A stretch of DNA of 64,000 bases from Candidatus Nanosynbacter sp. HMT-352 (GCF_022819345.1 NZ_CP089288.1:496001-560000); one strand, 5' to 3'; shown: positions 27,789-37,349, counted from the first letter of the stretch. Translations and numbers: made by a program. The notes: a model not told the origin generated them from the letters alone.

Positions 27789-28277
27789 ATGAATAAGGCG
27801 ACGTACGACGAGCTGGCGCTGGAGCGAATTGCTAAGGAGAAATTTGGTTTTCCAATTGATGTTCAGTCGATAATTTTGTGGCACGCTGATGTTAGTCGCA
27901 CTGCTAAGGCGTCGGTGTTTTTGACGAATAAAAAGCAGCTGATGATGTATTTGGAGGCGACTTCGCCGTTGATTTTGTCTGACGTTAAAAAGATAATTTC
28001 ACGAATGGGTATGCGTGCGGAATTATTTCTTCCACCAAAAGGTCAGCCGCGATATTTTGAAGATATTGGCAAGCGCAAATTCCGCGAGGTTTTTCCTGGG
28101 AGAAAGCACGTCACGGATGAAGATTTGCATTTTTATAAAACTTTGGCGCCGTATAATCCCGCCTTGGTTTTGATTTCTGAAGTGAAAAATGGCGAGATAT
28201 ATCAATTCGATTCTGACGCGTACGGAAATTGGCGAGTTGGCGCGAGGTTTAGCTACAGAAGGATTCGGGCAATTTAA
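27789..28277 (+). CDS. Hypothetical protein upstream of the P-type ATPase
   Basis: A 162-residue basic, soluble-looking protein with no membrane segment; not recognised. Visible patterns are IILWHADVSRTAKASVFLTNKKQ, a Pro/Gly-rich middle (FLPPKGQPRYFEDIG) and an aromatic C-terminus. TAAAAT (27776-27781) lies 7 bases before the ATG. Its TAA shares a base with the ATG of the P-type ATPase, so the two are translationally coupled and may act together. Confidence 0.75.
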   Translation: MNKATYDELALERIAKEKFGFPIDVQSIILWHADVSRTAKASVFLTNKKQLMMYLEATSPLILSDVKKIISRMGMRAELFLPPKGQPRYFEDIGKRKFREVFPGRKHVTDEDLHFYKTLAPYNPALVLISEVKNGEIYQFDSDAYGNWRVGARFSYRRIRAI

Positions 28278-30589
28278 TGCGCGACTACTTGGACATTATC
28301 AAGCGGAATCTGCTTTCACCTATTGTCGTGGTGATTTTTCTGCTGGCTGGCGCGCTGGTTTATGTTCGCGAATATCGTGACGCGTGGTTTATTTCGGTGG
28401 TGATTGTCGTGAACTCGACGATTGGCATTATCCAGGAATTAAGGGCTAAGCGAGTTTTACGTCAATTGGAATTGATGAGCGCGCCGAAAGCTCGATTGTT
28501 AAGAGATGGAAATGTTGTCGAGGTCGGTTATGACGAGCTTAAGGTTGGCGATGAAATTCTTATTCAGGCTGGCGATGAACTACCGGCGGACGCGAAAGTT
28601 ATTGAGTCAAAAGGCTTGGAGCTGAATGAAAGTATGTTGACCGGCGAGTCTGCGTCGATTGAGAAAAAGGACGGCGATGTCGTGTTGGCGGCGACCACGG
28701 TTTTGGCTGGTGAAGGTATGGCGCGAGTAATTGCGATTGGTGACGACACGAAAGCTGGCGCGATTAGCCAAGTCCTGAAGCGTTACAAACCAGAACTCAC
28801 ACCTTTGCAATTGGCGATTTGGCGCGCAATTTACTTCTTGACTTACGGCGCAATTGTTCTGTCGCTACTTATTGCTATCGTCTATTATTTCTCTGGCGAT
28901 AACGTCGTCGTTATCTTAAAAACTATAACCTCGGCGGCGGTTACGGTCGTGCCTGAAGGTCTGTTGTTGGCGAGTTCTCTGCTTTTGGCGTTCGGCTCAC
29001 TGCGATTAGCCCAGGCGAAAGTCTTGCCACAAAAATTGTCAGCGATTGAAGCTATGGCGCTTTTGAATTTGCTGGCTGTAGATAAAACAGGCACCTTGAC
29101 TAGCGATGAAGTGACGCTTGAAAAAGTCGCGGCGTTCAGTGATGAAAATGACTATTTGGATTCTGATATCGCCAGTTTTGCGGCATTAATTTCTCATGAA
29201 ACCAGTGGCGGGAATATCACTGGTCGTGCAATTTTGGCGGAAGCTACTTCGCCAAAAAATACGAAAGTTTTGGGAGTGATGGCGTTTTCATCGGCGCGTA
29301 AAATGGCTGGCGTGAGGGCGAATATTGACGGTGAAATTCGGACTTTGATGATGGGCGCGCCAGAGTTTGTGTCGAAGTTGGCGCCGGTAGATGAGGAGAT
29401 CCAGAAGAAACTGAATGATTGGGCTGACAATGGCTTGCGTGTGTTGATGCTGGCTGAATTTTCGGACGATAAAACCAAATTGAAAGACTTGAAAAACGGC
29501 TCTGGAACGGCAATTGGTGCGGTTGTTCTGCGCAATTCTCTGCGTCATGGCGTTGTTGAAACGGTGGATTTTCTGCAGAGCCAAGGCGTAACTATTCGCG
29601 TAATTTCTGGTGATAATCCGCGCACGGTTCAATACATCGCTAAGGAGGCTGGAATTAAACATCCAGAAAAGGCGATTTTAGGCGAGGATTTGGCGGCGCT
29701 TAGCGAAGATGAATTTAATAAAGCGGCTGACACTTACACGATTTTTGCCAGAGTTTTGCCAGACCAAAAAGAGCGATTGATTAATCGATTCCAGCAATCT
29801 GGCAAGTTCACTGGTATGGTCGGCGACGGTGTAAATGACGCTTTGGCGCTGAAAAAGGCTGACCTCGGTGTGGCTATGTACGCTGGTGCTCCAGCATCGC
29901 GTCGAGTTTCCGACATTATATTGCTCAACAATTCGTTCACTTCTCTGCCGATGGGAATGAAATTGGGCAATCAAATTATGCAAGCAATCGAAGTCATCGC
30001 TGTTCTGTTTTTCCATAAAATTATTTACGGCGTGACGCTTCTTCTTGCGACGATTCTCATCAATATGAATTATCCGTATTCGCCGCGCCACATTACATTT
30101 ATGAATATCTTTCTGGTGACGATGCCAACTCTTATGTGGACGCTGTTTCCGCCAGTGCCGAAGCATCGAATAAATCCGAAGAGATTCTGGCATGATACTT
30201 TGCTGGCTGTTACGCCGATTGCCTTGATTACTGGCGTGGCTGTCGCGTTCACCTATTGGATTACCTCTGTTATATTCCCTGGTCACGCTGCAGAAGTCGC
30301 AACGATGACCGTGCTTACCGCGACTTTATTTGGTGTATATTTGGTGTTCTTGGTGGGGATTATGCTTGACGTAACCATCGATAAATCTGCCAAGCGCGCT
30401 CGTCTGCTTTATCTTCTGTCGGTGATTATTGTGGCGGCCGGAAGCTTTAGCTTTGGTTTCCTACGCGATTTCTTCGACTTTACCGTACCGAATTTGTTCA
30501 TAATGTGGCCAGCTGCTGGCGCAATTGTCGTAGCGATGTTAGCTCAGCTATTCATTGCTCGCTGGGCTGGTCGACGAATTGTTCGGTAG
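28277..30589 (+). CDS. P-type cation-transporting ATPase
   Basis: A 770-residue membrane pump. N-terminal membrane segments precede the actuator domain with LTGES (about 115-120); VPEGLL lies in TM4, and the phosphorylation motif is DKTGTLTSDE near 265; the hinge GDGVNDALALKKADLGVAM is near 515; the C-terminal membrane domain follows. The PEGL motif and overall layout resemble CtpE/Ca2+- or Mg2+-type pumps rather than heavy-metal CPx pumps; there is no N-terminal metal-binding domain. Ion specificity cannot be fixed. Coupled to the gene upstream. Confidence 0.93.
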   Translation: MRDYLDIIKRNLLSPIVVVIFLLAGALVYVREYRDAWFISVVIVVNSTIGIIQELRAKRVLRQLELMSAPKARLLRDGNVVEVGYDELKVGDEILIQAGDELPADAKVIESKGLELNESMLTGESASIEKKDGDVVLAATTVLAGEGMARVIAIGDDTKAGAISQVLKRYKPELTPLQLAIWRAIYFLTYGAIVLSLLIAIVYYFSGDNVVVILKTITSAAVTVVPEGLLLASSLLLAFGSLRLAQAKVLPQKLSAIEAMALLNLLAVDKTGTLTSDEVTLEKVAAFSDENDYLDSDIASFAALISHETSGGNITGRAILAEATSPKNTKVLGVMAFSSARKMAGVRANIDGEIRTLMMGAPEFVSKLAPVDEEIQKKLNDWADNGLRVLMLAEFSDDKTKLKDLKNGSGTAIGAVVLRNSLRHGVVETVDFLQSQGVTIRVISGDNPRTVQYIAKEAGIKHPEKAILGEDLAALSEDEFNKAADTYTIFARVLPDQKERLINRFQQSGKFTGMVGDGVNDALALKKADLGVAMYAGAPASRRVSDIILLNNSFTSLPMGMKLGNQIMQAIEVIAVLFFHKIIYGVTLLLATILINMNYPYSPRHITFMNIFLVTMPTLMWTLFPPVPKHRINPKRFWHDTLLAVTPIALITGVAVAFTYWITSVIFPGHAAEVATMTVLTATLFGVYLVFLVGIMLDVTIDKSAKRARLLYLLSVIIVAAGSFSFGFLRDFFDFTVPNLFIMWPAAGAIVVAMLAQLFIARWAGRRIVR

Positions 30590-30597
30590 GAACTTGT

Positions 30598-30975
30598 CTA
30601 TCTATTCAGTAATTTGCCAAAAACGATATATCCTATAGTCCAGAAAACGCAACCGCATAGTAAAAATATTCCGAATACTTTCAAATAGTCTGCGAACGAG
30701 CTTAACTCGTACCAGCCACTTATCAATAGACAAGGAAAAATTGTTAATATCATGACGATAAAATGTATGGCAGATTGTTTGAGTAATGACCATTTTTCAA
30801 TGTCGTATATTACAGATGCGGCTGCGACTATGGATATTATGATGCCAGATAAGAATGTCCCCTTAATCTGTGACGGGTCAATTTTTTGATATGTCATTAT
30901 GAGCGCTAATGCCGACATTATAACGAAAGGAATAATTCCTCTAAACGTAGCTTGCTTTAATATTCTAGTCTTCAT
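30598..30975 (-). CDS. DUF3021-like four-TM membrane protein
   Basis: A 125-residue protein with four membrane helices, starting MKTRILKQATFRGI and showing the family's pattern of a first helix, a short loop with DP, and a TIGYIVFGK end. In Firmicutes, DUF3021 genes often sit beside LytTR regulators; here the neighbour is the methyltransferase. Tail-to-tail with the P-type ATPase. Confidence 0.7.
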   Translation of the reverse strand: MKTRILKQATFRGIIPFVIMSALALIMTYQKIDPSQIKGTFLSGIIISIVAAASVIYDIEKWSLLKQSAIHFIVMILTIFPCLLISGWYELSSFADYLKVFGIFLLCGCVFWTIGYIVFGKLLNR

Positions 30976-30984
30976 GGCTATAGA

Positions 30985-32298
30985 TTACGCTTTCTTATCC
31001 AAAACCACAAGGTGCTCAATGTGCGGCGTTCTCGGGAAGAAGTTGTAGCCTTGATGATGCACGATTTCATATTTTTCCTGAAGTAGGCTGACGTCTCGCG
31101 CCTGCGTGACTGGATTACAGCTCAGATAAATAATCCGAGGCGGCTCTGTTTCCAGCAGTCTATTAGTAACATCCGCGTGAAGTCCAGCGCGCGGCGGATC
31201 AACGATGACAATTTGCTCGCCCGTTATATATTCCAGAGATTTTTCGCTCGGTGCCAAAATTGCCTTGGCGTTCGGTCGATTCAGCTTGGTAATATTCCTC
31301 CGCATTTCCGCGACGGCATGTTCGTTAATTTCCACCAGCGTCACGTCATCACCCCCAATTGTCAAACCGATTGTCCCAACTCCAGAGTAAAGGTCAAGTG
31401 TCGGCAATTTTTCATTGCAATCGATCCACGCTTTCATGTCGCTTAGGGCTTTTTCGTAAACGGGAATGTTGACCTGGAAAAATCCTTCGCAGGCGTAGTT
31501 GAAGGCGACGCCTAAAATCGTGTCGCTCAGTGTCGTGTCGCCGAATTTGTTCAAGCGTTCTGTGATCCTGCTGGCTGGGCTTTTGGGGTCGGAATAGATT
31601 ATTTCGCCGCCCGCGGCTGATAGCAATTTGACTTCATCGTCGGAAATCAGATTTTCTATCTTATTTTTTACGTACAATTGCCAGACGGCGTTTCCCTGTT
31701 GATCTGAGCGAATCAAGAGTGTTTTTAATTGGCGCGCGACAATCGGTTTTTCTCGTAATAGGTCGCGAATTTCAATTGCCAATTTATTTATGCTCGGGTG
31801 CGCCAAGCTGGTTCCGTCGACGACAACTTTTCCCTTGCCGCCACGCTTGAAAAACGCCAAGTCCAAAGTTTCTTTTTCGTCGTCGTCCGTTTTGTCGCCG
31901 AACCAGCTGAACTCGACTTTATTGCGATAATTAAATTCTACGCCGTCGGTAAAGACGTCAATTTTACCTGGCAATGTAATATTGTGAAGCAAAAAAGCCT
32001 CTTCGATTAGCGACGCTTTGTACGATTGCTCGCTGGACATCGGCATTATTTGCCAAGGACTGGTGCTTAAATAACTATTTTCATCCTTCGGCGTAATTCG
32101 CTCTGGACTTTTCTCGATAATTTCCGTCACTATTCCTTCGACGAAGTGTGATTTTTTCTTTGTCACGCGAATCGTTACAAGTTCTTTTGGCAACCCTCCC
32201 CAGACGAATGCTTTGCGACCGTCGTCAAGCGTCCCGATGGCTTGCCCGCCGCCAACGATTTTTTCCAATCTTAAAGTCTCAAAAATTTGTTTTCTCAT
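30985..32298 (-). CDS. RlmD/TrmA-family RNA (uracil-5) methyltransferase lacking the Fe-S cysteines
   Basis: A 437-residue SAM-dependent methyltransferase: N-terminal TRAM-like domain (LRLEKIVGGGQAIG), central domain, then the Rossmann domain with LDLYSGVGTIGL (SAM), VDPPRAGLH and the catalytic-Cys loop LSCNPVTQARD. In RlmD a CxxxxxCGGC motif after the TRAM domain binds a 4Fe-4S cluster; here the equivalent region reads ENSYLSTSPWQIM with no Cys. The likely substrate is a uridine in 23S rRNA or tRNA. TATAAT lies 8 bases before the ATG. Confidence 0.9.
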   Translation of the reverse strand: MRKQIFETLRLEKIVGGGQAIGTLDDGRKAFVWGGLPKELVTIRVTKKKSHFVEGIVTEIIEKSPERITPKDENSYLSTSPWQIMPMSSEQSYKASLIEEAFLLHNITLPGKIDVFTDGVEFNYRNKVEFSWFGDKTDDDEKETLDLAFFKRGGKGKVVVDGTSLAHPSINKLAIEIRDLLREKPIVARQLKTLLIRSDQQGNAVWQLYVKNKIENLISDDEVKLLSAAGGEIIYSDPKSPASRITERLNKFGDTTLSDTILGVAFNYACEGFFQVNIPVYEKALSDMKAWIDCNEKLPTLDLYSGVGTIGLTIGGDDVTLVEINEHAVAEMRRNITKLNRPNAKAILAPSEKSLEYITGEQIVIVDPPRAGLHADVTNRLLETEPPRIIYLSCNPVTQARDVSLLQEKYEIVHHQGYNFFPRTPHIEHLVVLDKKA

Positions 32299-32371
32299 TA
32301 GGTTATATTATATCAGGATGTGTGGATTTTTTCTGGCTGGCGTGCTATAATCGTCATTGTCCTGGCAATAG

Positions 32372-32446
32372 TGGGACGTCGCCAAGTGGTAAGGCACTGG
32401 GTTTTGGTCCCAGCATTCGCAGGTTCGAATCCTGCCGTCCCAGCCA
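32372..32446 (+). tRNA. tRNA-Gln (anticodon TTG)
   Basis: Acceptor TGGGACG/CGTCCCA, D-arm with AAGTGGTAAGGC, anticodon stem CTGGG/CCCAG around TTTTGGT (anticodon TTG), T-arm GGTTCGAATCC, and an encoded CCA at 32444-32446. A TATAAT box lies at 32346-32351. Confidence 0.97.
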
Positions 32447-32465
32447 AATTTGACAGACATAAATT

Positions 32466-32489
32466 ATCGCTCTTTTGGGCGATTTTTTG
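32466..32489 (+). terminator. Terminator of tRNA-Gln
   Basis: Stem ATCGCTC/GGGCGAT followed by TTTTTTGTTTTT. Confidence 0.85.
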
Positions 32490-32492
32490 TTT

Positions 32493-34241
32493 TTAAGCAA
32501 TCAAGCCATTTTTATCTAGTAAATTCATAAAATCGTCAATAAACAAATTAGTCCTCTCAACAATTTCTTTTTCTCCGAATTTTTTATAAACATTGCTTAT
32601 ATTCTTGAGTTCAAGATTTTCTGTTCCGCCTATGCGCTGTCCTCTACTATTATCAAAACCCTGGTAATATTTAATTTTATCTTCGAACCTATAGTCGGAT
32701 GCGCGAATATTGACTCGTTTTTCTAAAAGAGATTTATTACCAAGGAGGTCGATTTGCCGATTATTAGACAATCCTTTCTCATTTTCTTGTCGCTTTCTGG
32801 GATAAATATGTTCAATATCAAACTGCTGAGAGAGTTTTGGATATGATTGCTCTTTATTGAGCATCATACGAAGCGCCAGCATGGATTTAGTGATTGGTCT
32901 GCCGTTTTTGAAATCATAAATAAGGATCGCACTGCGTGTTTGCTCTTTATCAAATTTGAAGTCTGAGAATGTAACTTCATTTAGATTAACTATATTCAGC
33001 ATCTCGGCAAAAATAGGCGTTCTTAATGCGTTCACGCCTGGGTGCATTATTGCGTATCCCCATATGAATGCAATTGTACGATCGAGAAACATCTTAAAGT
33101 CTTCATCATCCAATTTTCCGTCTTCGGTGCGATTTGCTAAATAGTAAACAGATATGAAATAATTCCACATGCTATTTGGAGCATAGTTTAATATGAATAA
33201 TTTCTTTAAAACCTCTTCGCTGAAACGTTCACGATTTTGATCGGTAATATCTTCCCAGAATTGAGCAAGATCTTTAAGATTTTCAAAAGTGTCATCTTGT
33301 TTAAGTACGGAATATTTATCGCGCTCATAGAATCTTCTAAGTGACTCGGTCGTGGAAGACTTGTTATTGTCTCGCTTGGCACGAATAAAATACATGTATC
33401 TCGTAAACAAATCGTCCATTGGTGTGCCGGTGATTGGGTGAAAGATTTTTTCACATGTCTCCTCGAGTTTTTTCCAATCTTTAATAAACTCATCCCTGTC
33501 GTCTTCGCTTTTCTGTTTGTAATATTGATAGAATTGAGCCTTAAAAATATCAGAATCTGAAAGTGGGAGACCTCTATCGTTTAATGTTGAGAATATGCGA
33601 AGAGCGGTATCTTGAGATTCGGCTTCGATTGGCATTAAGATGCAGTTATTAAGAATTCTTGCTGGCAAGTTCTTTGCAAAAGTTGGGAAGCTATTGATGA
33701 ATTCATCGACTTTTTTAAGGAAAAATCTAAAGTTATTGGCGTATCGGCTAGTTTGGTTGTCGGTAACGATGCCTGTTCTTAGAATTGAAAGGAATTCCTC
33801 CTTGTCTTTATCAGTGGCGACAACAGAATCTATTTTTAGGTGATCTTTATCTGGCTTGCCCATTTCATCTGTTTTCCATATACAGCTGGCGATGCGTTCG
33901 GAAAAGTCTTTTGAGCCTTGGTCTTGCATTTTGGTGAAGCGATCGTAAAAAGCTCGAAGGAGAAGCATGAATGTGGTTAGGCGCTGCTGACCGTCGATCA
34001 CTTCTTGTTGTTTTTTGTCGTTTTCAAAAGTCACAATTGAACCGAGAAAATACTCGTCGTTACTATCGAACTTTGTGGCATCATTGTCTGGTATTGCAAA
34101 AGAAAATATATCATCCCAGAGAGTCTGACAACTATCCTCATCCCACGCATATGGACGCTGGTAATCTGGTATGATGTAGTCTGCTTTTCTATCCGATAAG
34201 AGTGCATAGATACTTTTTTGGTCTACGTTTAGCTTTGACAT
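32493..34241 (-). CDS. DUF262/DUF1524 (GmrSD-like) protein, probable defence nuclease
   Basis: A 582-residue protein with an N-terminal DUF262 domain (ParB/Srx-like fold; IPDYQRPYAWDED near 25, EVIDGQQRLTTFMLLLRA near 80) and a C-terminal DUF1524 HNH-type domain (FDIEHIYPRKRQ near 475, then LGNKSLLEKRVNIRASD). This two-domain layout is that of the type IV restriction enzyme GmrSD, which uses nucleotides and cuts modified phage DNA. It has an SD (GGGGGATATT) and stands alone next to tRNA-Gln, a common insertion site. No methyltransferase is nearby. Confidence 0.87.
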   Translation of the reverse strand: MSKLNVDQKSIYALLSDRKADYIIPDYQRPYAWDEDSCQTLWDDIFSFAIPDNDATKFDSNDEYFLGSIVTFENDKKQQEVIDGQQRLTTFMLLLRAFYDRFTKMQDQGSKDFSERIASCIWKTDEMGKPDKDHLKIDSVVATDKDKEEFLSILRTGIVTDNQTSRYANNFRFFLKKVDEFINSFPTFAKNLPARILNNCILMPIEAESQDTALRIFSTLNDRGLPLSDSDIFKAQFYQYYKQKSEDDRDEFIKDWKKLEETCEKIFHPITGTPMDDLFTRYMYFIRAKRDNNKSSTTESLRRFYERDKYSVLKQDDTFENLKDLAQFWEDITDQNRERFSEEVLKKLFILNYAPNSMWNYFISVYYLANRTEDGKLDDEDFKMFLDRTIAFIWGYAIMHPGVNALRTPIFAEMLNIVNLNEVTFSDFKFDKEQTRSAILIYDFKNGRPITKSMLALRMMLNKEQSYPKLSQQFDIEHIYPRKRQENEKGLSNNRQIDLLGNKSLLEKRVNIRASDYRFEDKIKYYQGFDNSRGQRIGGTENLELKNISNVYKKFGEKEIVERTNLFIDDFMNLLDKNGLIA

Positions 34242-34330
34242 AATATCCCCCGTTTATTTTTTGTCGCTAAATTTGTGAATATTCTTAGTGTAATTATAGC
34301 ATGCCGCAGCATCGGCTTATTGCTTTATAT

Positions 34331-34360
34331 AAAAAAAGCTCCCACTCGCTAGTGAGAGCT
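34331..34360 (-). terminator. Terminator of the GreA-like gene
   Basis: Stem AGCTCTCACT/AGTGGGAGCT followed by seven T on the minus strand. Confidence 0.88.
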
Positions 34361-34385
34361 AAACTGTCGTGGTGGACAATTTGGA

Positions 34386-34844
34386 TTAGCTAATTTTAAC
34401 GACTTGTAGCTGTCTGGTCATCAAGCCATTTTTCCAGGAAACAGTTTCGGATTTCTTGCGGTTCAGTAGACTTTTTCCTAGTGGACTATCCACGGAAATT
34501 CGCCCGTCCAGAGGGTTTGCTTCCAGGCTATGAACCAGCGTATAGCGGAAAATTTTTCCCTGCTGATCCACCAAATCCACGACTGAGCCAATAGCAATTT
34601 TCAATCGATCGCGCTTCCTTGGCAGCGGCTTGGCGTGGCGTAAAATGTCCTTCTTCATAAAGATTTTTGATTGAATATTTTCCAGCTGCGTAATTACATC
34701 GTTGCGGCGTAATTTGTCATCACGCGATTTGGCGCGCCCAATTTCTTTCAATTCTAATATGAGCGCTTTCTCTGAAATCTCTAGTCCAGAAATTTCTTTC
34801 TGGAGCTCCTTAAATCCTTTTTTGCTTAAAAATGTTGTACTCAT
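34386..34844 (-). CDS. GreA/GreB-family transcription factor
   Basis: About 152 residues from ATG 34844 (MSTTFLSKKGFKEL); an earlier in-frame ATG at 34874 adds ten residues but lies beyond the GGGGAAG SD. The N-terminal coiled coil (about 8-75) would enter the RNA polymerase secondary channel. The C-terminal FKBP-like domain holds AIGSVVDLVDQQGKIFRYTLV and the closing SVDSPLGKSLLNRKKSETV typical of Gre factors. The coiled-coil tip (EIGRAKSRDDKLRRNDV) carries acidic residues but not a textbook tip, so cleavage activity is uncertain. Confidence 0.86.
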   Translation of the reverse strand: MSTTFLSKKGFKELQKEISGLEISEKALILELKEIGRAKSRDDKLRRNDVITQLENIQSKIFMKKDILRHAKPLPRKRDRLKIAIGSVVDLVDQQGKIFRYTLVHSLEANPLDGRISVDSPLGKSLLNRKKSETVSWKNGLMTRQLQVVKIS

Positions 34845-34920
34845 ACTTCCCCTTTCGGATCGGCAATTTGCCAATCAACAATCCTATTACAACATCTAAT
34901 TCTGAAAAATAGCTGAAAAT

Positions 34921-35871
34921 TTACAGAATCGGCAAAGAGATTGTGAAAATGGCTGAGTTTTTTGAGGTACTAACAGAGATTTGCCCGCCTAGCGCTTTTG
35001 TCAATTGCTCCGCTAATGGCAATCCTAAGCCGTAGCCTTTTGTGCTTTGGCTACCGCGGAAAAATCGCTCAAAAACGTGTGGCAGAGTTTGTTGTGAAAT
35101 CGTGCCGTCGTTGATGAAGTTGACGGTGATGTTTTGTTTCGATGGAATGATGCAAATTTTTACCACAGAATTTTTCGGACTATGTTTCAATGAATTGTCG
35201 AGTAAAATCGCGCACAATTCTCGCGTCGCAGTGTGATGAAGCGGAATATTTATGTGTTCTGGGCAATTCATTTTAACTCGCGCTTCGGCTTTTCGTTCGC
35301 GGATGAGTTCGGATATCAATTCCGTCAAGTTAAAACTTTTATCTTCCAGTGCCAACTTATTTTCTGTCCGCGACAGTTCCAGAAGCATCGCTGTAAGCTC
35401 AGTCAACTTATTTATTTCCTCCAAATTGCTTTCCAGAGTTTCTGTAAGTTCCGCCTTATTCGCCTTCCGATTTTTTAGCGAAAATTCAGTTTCTGCCTTC
35501 ATAATTGCTAGAGGCGTTCGGAGCTGATGGCTGGCATTAGCAACAAATCGCGATTGAGCTTTGTGGGCGGTTTCTATCGGTCGCAAAGTAATTTTCGCCA
35601 ATAAATATGAACACCAACCGCCAGCGAGCAGAACTATAAGATTTATATAGCCCAAACTAATTAAAAGATTTCGAGTTGAATTATCTATTCTTTCCGACAA
35701 ATTGATTGCAGGAAAATCGCCCTTCCTTTGAACGATAATTTTATGAATTTGCGCATCAACTTCCGAGCGCGCCACCTGAAAAATAATACTACTAAACAGC
35801 AAACTGACGATCATCAAAATCATCAAATACCAGCCCGCCAGCTTAATTGTTGCTGAAGTAAAAATTTTCAT
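34921..35871 (-). CDS. Sensor histidine kinase
   Basis: A 316-residue kinase with two membrane helices (about 13-33 and 68-90) around a short external loop. The H-box is ASHQLRTPLAIMKAE, with N-box LLDNSLKH and G-box GYGLGLPLAEQL. Its ATG overlaps the stop of the regulator gene by 4 bases. The pair diverges from an ABC exporter operon 64 bases away, the layout of exporter-sensing systems for peptides or antibiotics. Confidence 0.95.
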   Translation of the reverse strand: MKIFTSATIKLAGWYLMILMIVSLLFSSIIFQVARSEVDAQIHKIIVQRKGDFPAINLSERIDNSTRNLLISLGYINLIVLLAGGWCSYLLAKITLRPIETAHKAQSRFVANASHQLRTPLAIMKAETEFSLKNRKANKAELTETLESNLEEINKLTELTAMLLELSRTENKLALEDKSFNLTELISELIRERKAEARVKMNCPEHINIPLHHTATRELCAILLDNSLKHSPKNSVVKICIIPSKQNITVNFINDGTISQQTLPHVFERFFRGSQSTKGYGLGLPLAEQLTKALGGQISVSTSKNSAIFTISLPIL

Positions 35872-36536
35872 GATTCAATCCTATAACCGAAACCGCGCAC
35901 GGTTTTTATCAATTGTTTTTTGAACGGTTTGTCGATTTTTTGGCGTAGATTTTTTATGTACGCCTCGACATTATTCGGCAAAATATCGGCGTCAAAATCC
36001 CAAACGTGATCAATCAGCGTTTCTTTACTGAGAATCTGGTTCGGATGCTGCATCAAATATTCCAGCAGCGCATATTCTTTGCTCGTGAGGTCGATAATTT
36101 TTCCTGCGCGAGTTACGGTTTGCTGCTGCTTGTCAATTCTCAAATCGTCAATTTTCAAGATGTCTGGTTGCTGAATTGGCGGCCGACGAAGCAAGGCTCG
36201 CACGCGCGCCAACAATTCATCAATTGCAAAAGGCTTAGTCAAATAATCATCGGCTCCCACGTCCAGTCCGAGCGTTTTATCTTCGGTCGTACTCAGGGCT
36301 GTCAGAAACAGAATTGGCATATTTTTCCCGTTTTCGCGCAATTTTTTAACAATCTCCGTGCCTTCTAATCCCGGCAGCATTCGATCAACAATCAACAAGT
36401 CATATGGCTGACTGTCCGCCAAATTAAAGCCCTCTTCTCCGTCGTACGCCGCATCGACCGCGTATTTTTCGCGCTTCAAAGATTCGGTTATGATCCTCGC
36501 AATTTTTCGTTCGTCCTCAATAACCAGCAGTCGCAT
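35868..36536 (-). CDS. OmpR/PhoB-family response regulator
   Basis: A 222-residue regulator: receiver domain with phospho-acceptor Asp in LLIVDRMLPGLEG and Lys in LTKPFAIDEL, then a winged-helix domain ending KTVRGFGYRIE. TATAAT lies 6 bases before ATG, leaderless in appearance. It probably regulates the divergent ABC exporter genes. Confidence 0.96.
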   Translation of the reverse strand: MRLLVIEDERKIARIITESLKREKYAVDAAYDGEEGFNLADSQPYDLLIVDRMLPGLEGTEIVKKLRENGKNMPILFLTALSTTEDKTLGLDVGADDYLTKPFAIDELLARVRALLRRPPIQQPDILKIDDLRIDKQQQTVTRAGKIIDLTSKEYALLEYLMQHPNQILSKETLIDHVWDFDADILPNNVEAYIKNLRQKIDKPFKKQLIKTVRGFGYRIES

Positions 36537-36599
36537 ATTTATATTATATCTTTTTTCCTGCGCTAAGTGCTATAATTTTATTTAAAGAAAAGGAGGCGT

Positions 36600-37349
36600 A
36601 TGCCAGATAATAAAAAAATGGTTGAGATTCGTCATTTTAAGATGAGTTTCGGCGATAAAACTGTTATTAAAGATCTGAGTTTTGATGTTTTTCGCGGCGA
36701 AGTTTTTGGTTTTTTGGGAAGCAATGGCTCGGGAAAAACTACGACGTTGCGCGCACTGCTTGGACTATACCAGCCGACCGCGGGTGATTTATTGATAAAC
36801 GGCAAGCCATATTCGGTGGAGAGTCAGATTCGCCTCGGATATCTTCCTGAGGAGCGCGGCTTGTATAAAAAAGAAAAAGTCTTAGACGTGATGCTCTACT
36901 TTGGTCAATTGAAAGGCTTGAGTCGCAAAGAAGCTAAGGATTTTTCTCTGAAGTTTTTGGAGCGTGTCAATTTAAGCGATAAGGCTAATACGCAACTTGA
37001 TAAATTATCTGGCGGACAGCAACAGAAAATCCAGCTCGGCGTAACAATTATGGGCGATCCAGAACTACTGATTATGGACGAGCCAGCCAAAGGTTTTGAT
37101 CCAGTGAATCGCCGTTTGTTGATGAATATAATTGAGGAGCAACGAAAAGCTGGCGCGACAATTATTTACGTTACGCACCAGATGGAGGAAGTCGAAAGAT
37201 TGTGCGATCGCTTGATTTTATTGAAAGATGGTCAAGCGGCGGCGTACGGCACATTGGAAGAAGTAAAAAGTCAATTTGGCGGCGCGTCAATGGATGACAT
37301 TTTTGTCCAAGTTTACGGCGGCGAAGCGAAGGAGTTGAGTGATGAGTAA
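36600..37349 (+). CDS. ABC transporter ATPase (NatA-like)
   Basis: A 249-residue ATPase with GSNGSGKTTTLRALLGL (Walker A), LSGGQQQKIQL (signature) and LLIMDEPAKGFDPV (Walker B, with Ala replacing the common Thr). Preceded by TATAAT and a strong SD (AGGAGG), an exception to the leaderless rule here. It overlaps the permease gene by 8 bases. With the permease it forms an exporter of the Na+/bacitracin/peptide type. Confidence 0.94.
   Translation: MPDNKKMVEIRHFKMSFGDKTVIKDLSFDVFRGEVFGFLGSNGSGKTTTLRALLGLYQPTAGDLLINGKPYSVESQIRLGYLPEERGLYKKEKVLDVMLYFGQLKGLSRKEAKDFSLKFLERVNLSDKANTQLDKLSGGQQQKIQLGVTIMGDPELLIMDEPAKGFDPVNRRLLMNIIEEQRKAGATIIYVTHQMEEVERLCDRLILLKDGQAAAYGTLEEVKSQFGGASMDDIFVQVYGGEAKELSDE

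Noticed and set aside
29678-30286. A 202-residue minus-strand frame inside the P-type ATPase gene
   Set aside because: The opposite strand encodes conserved ATPase motifs; the frame has no SD or promoter and a His/Arg-rich shadow composition.
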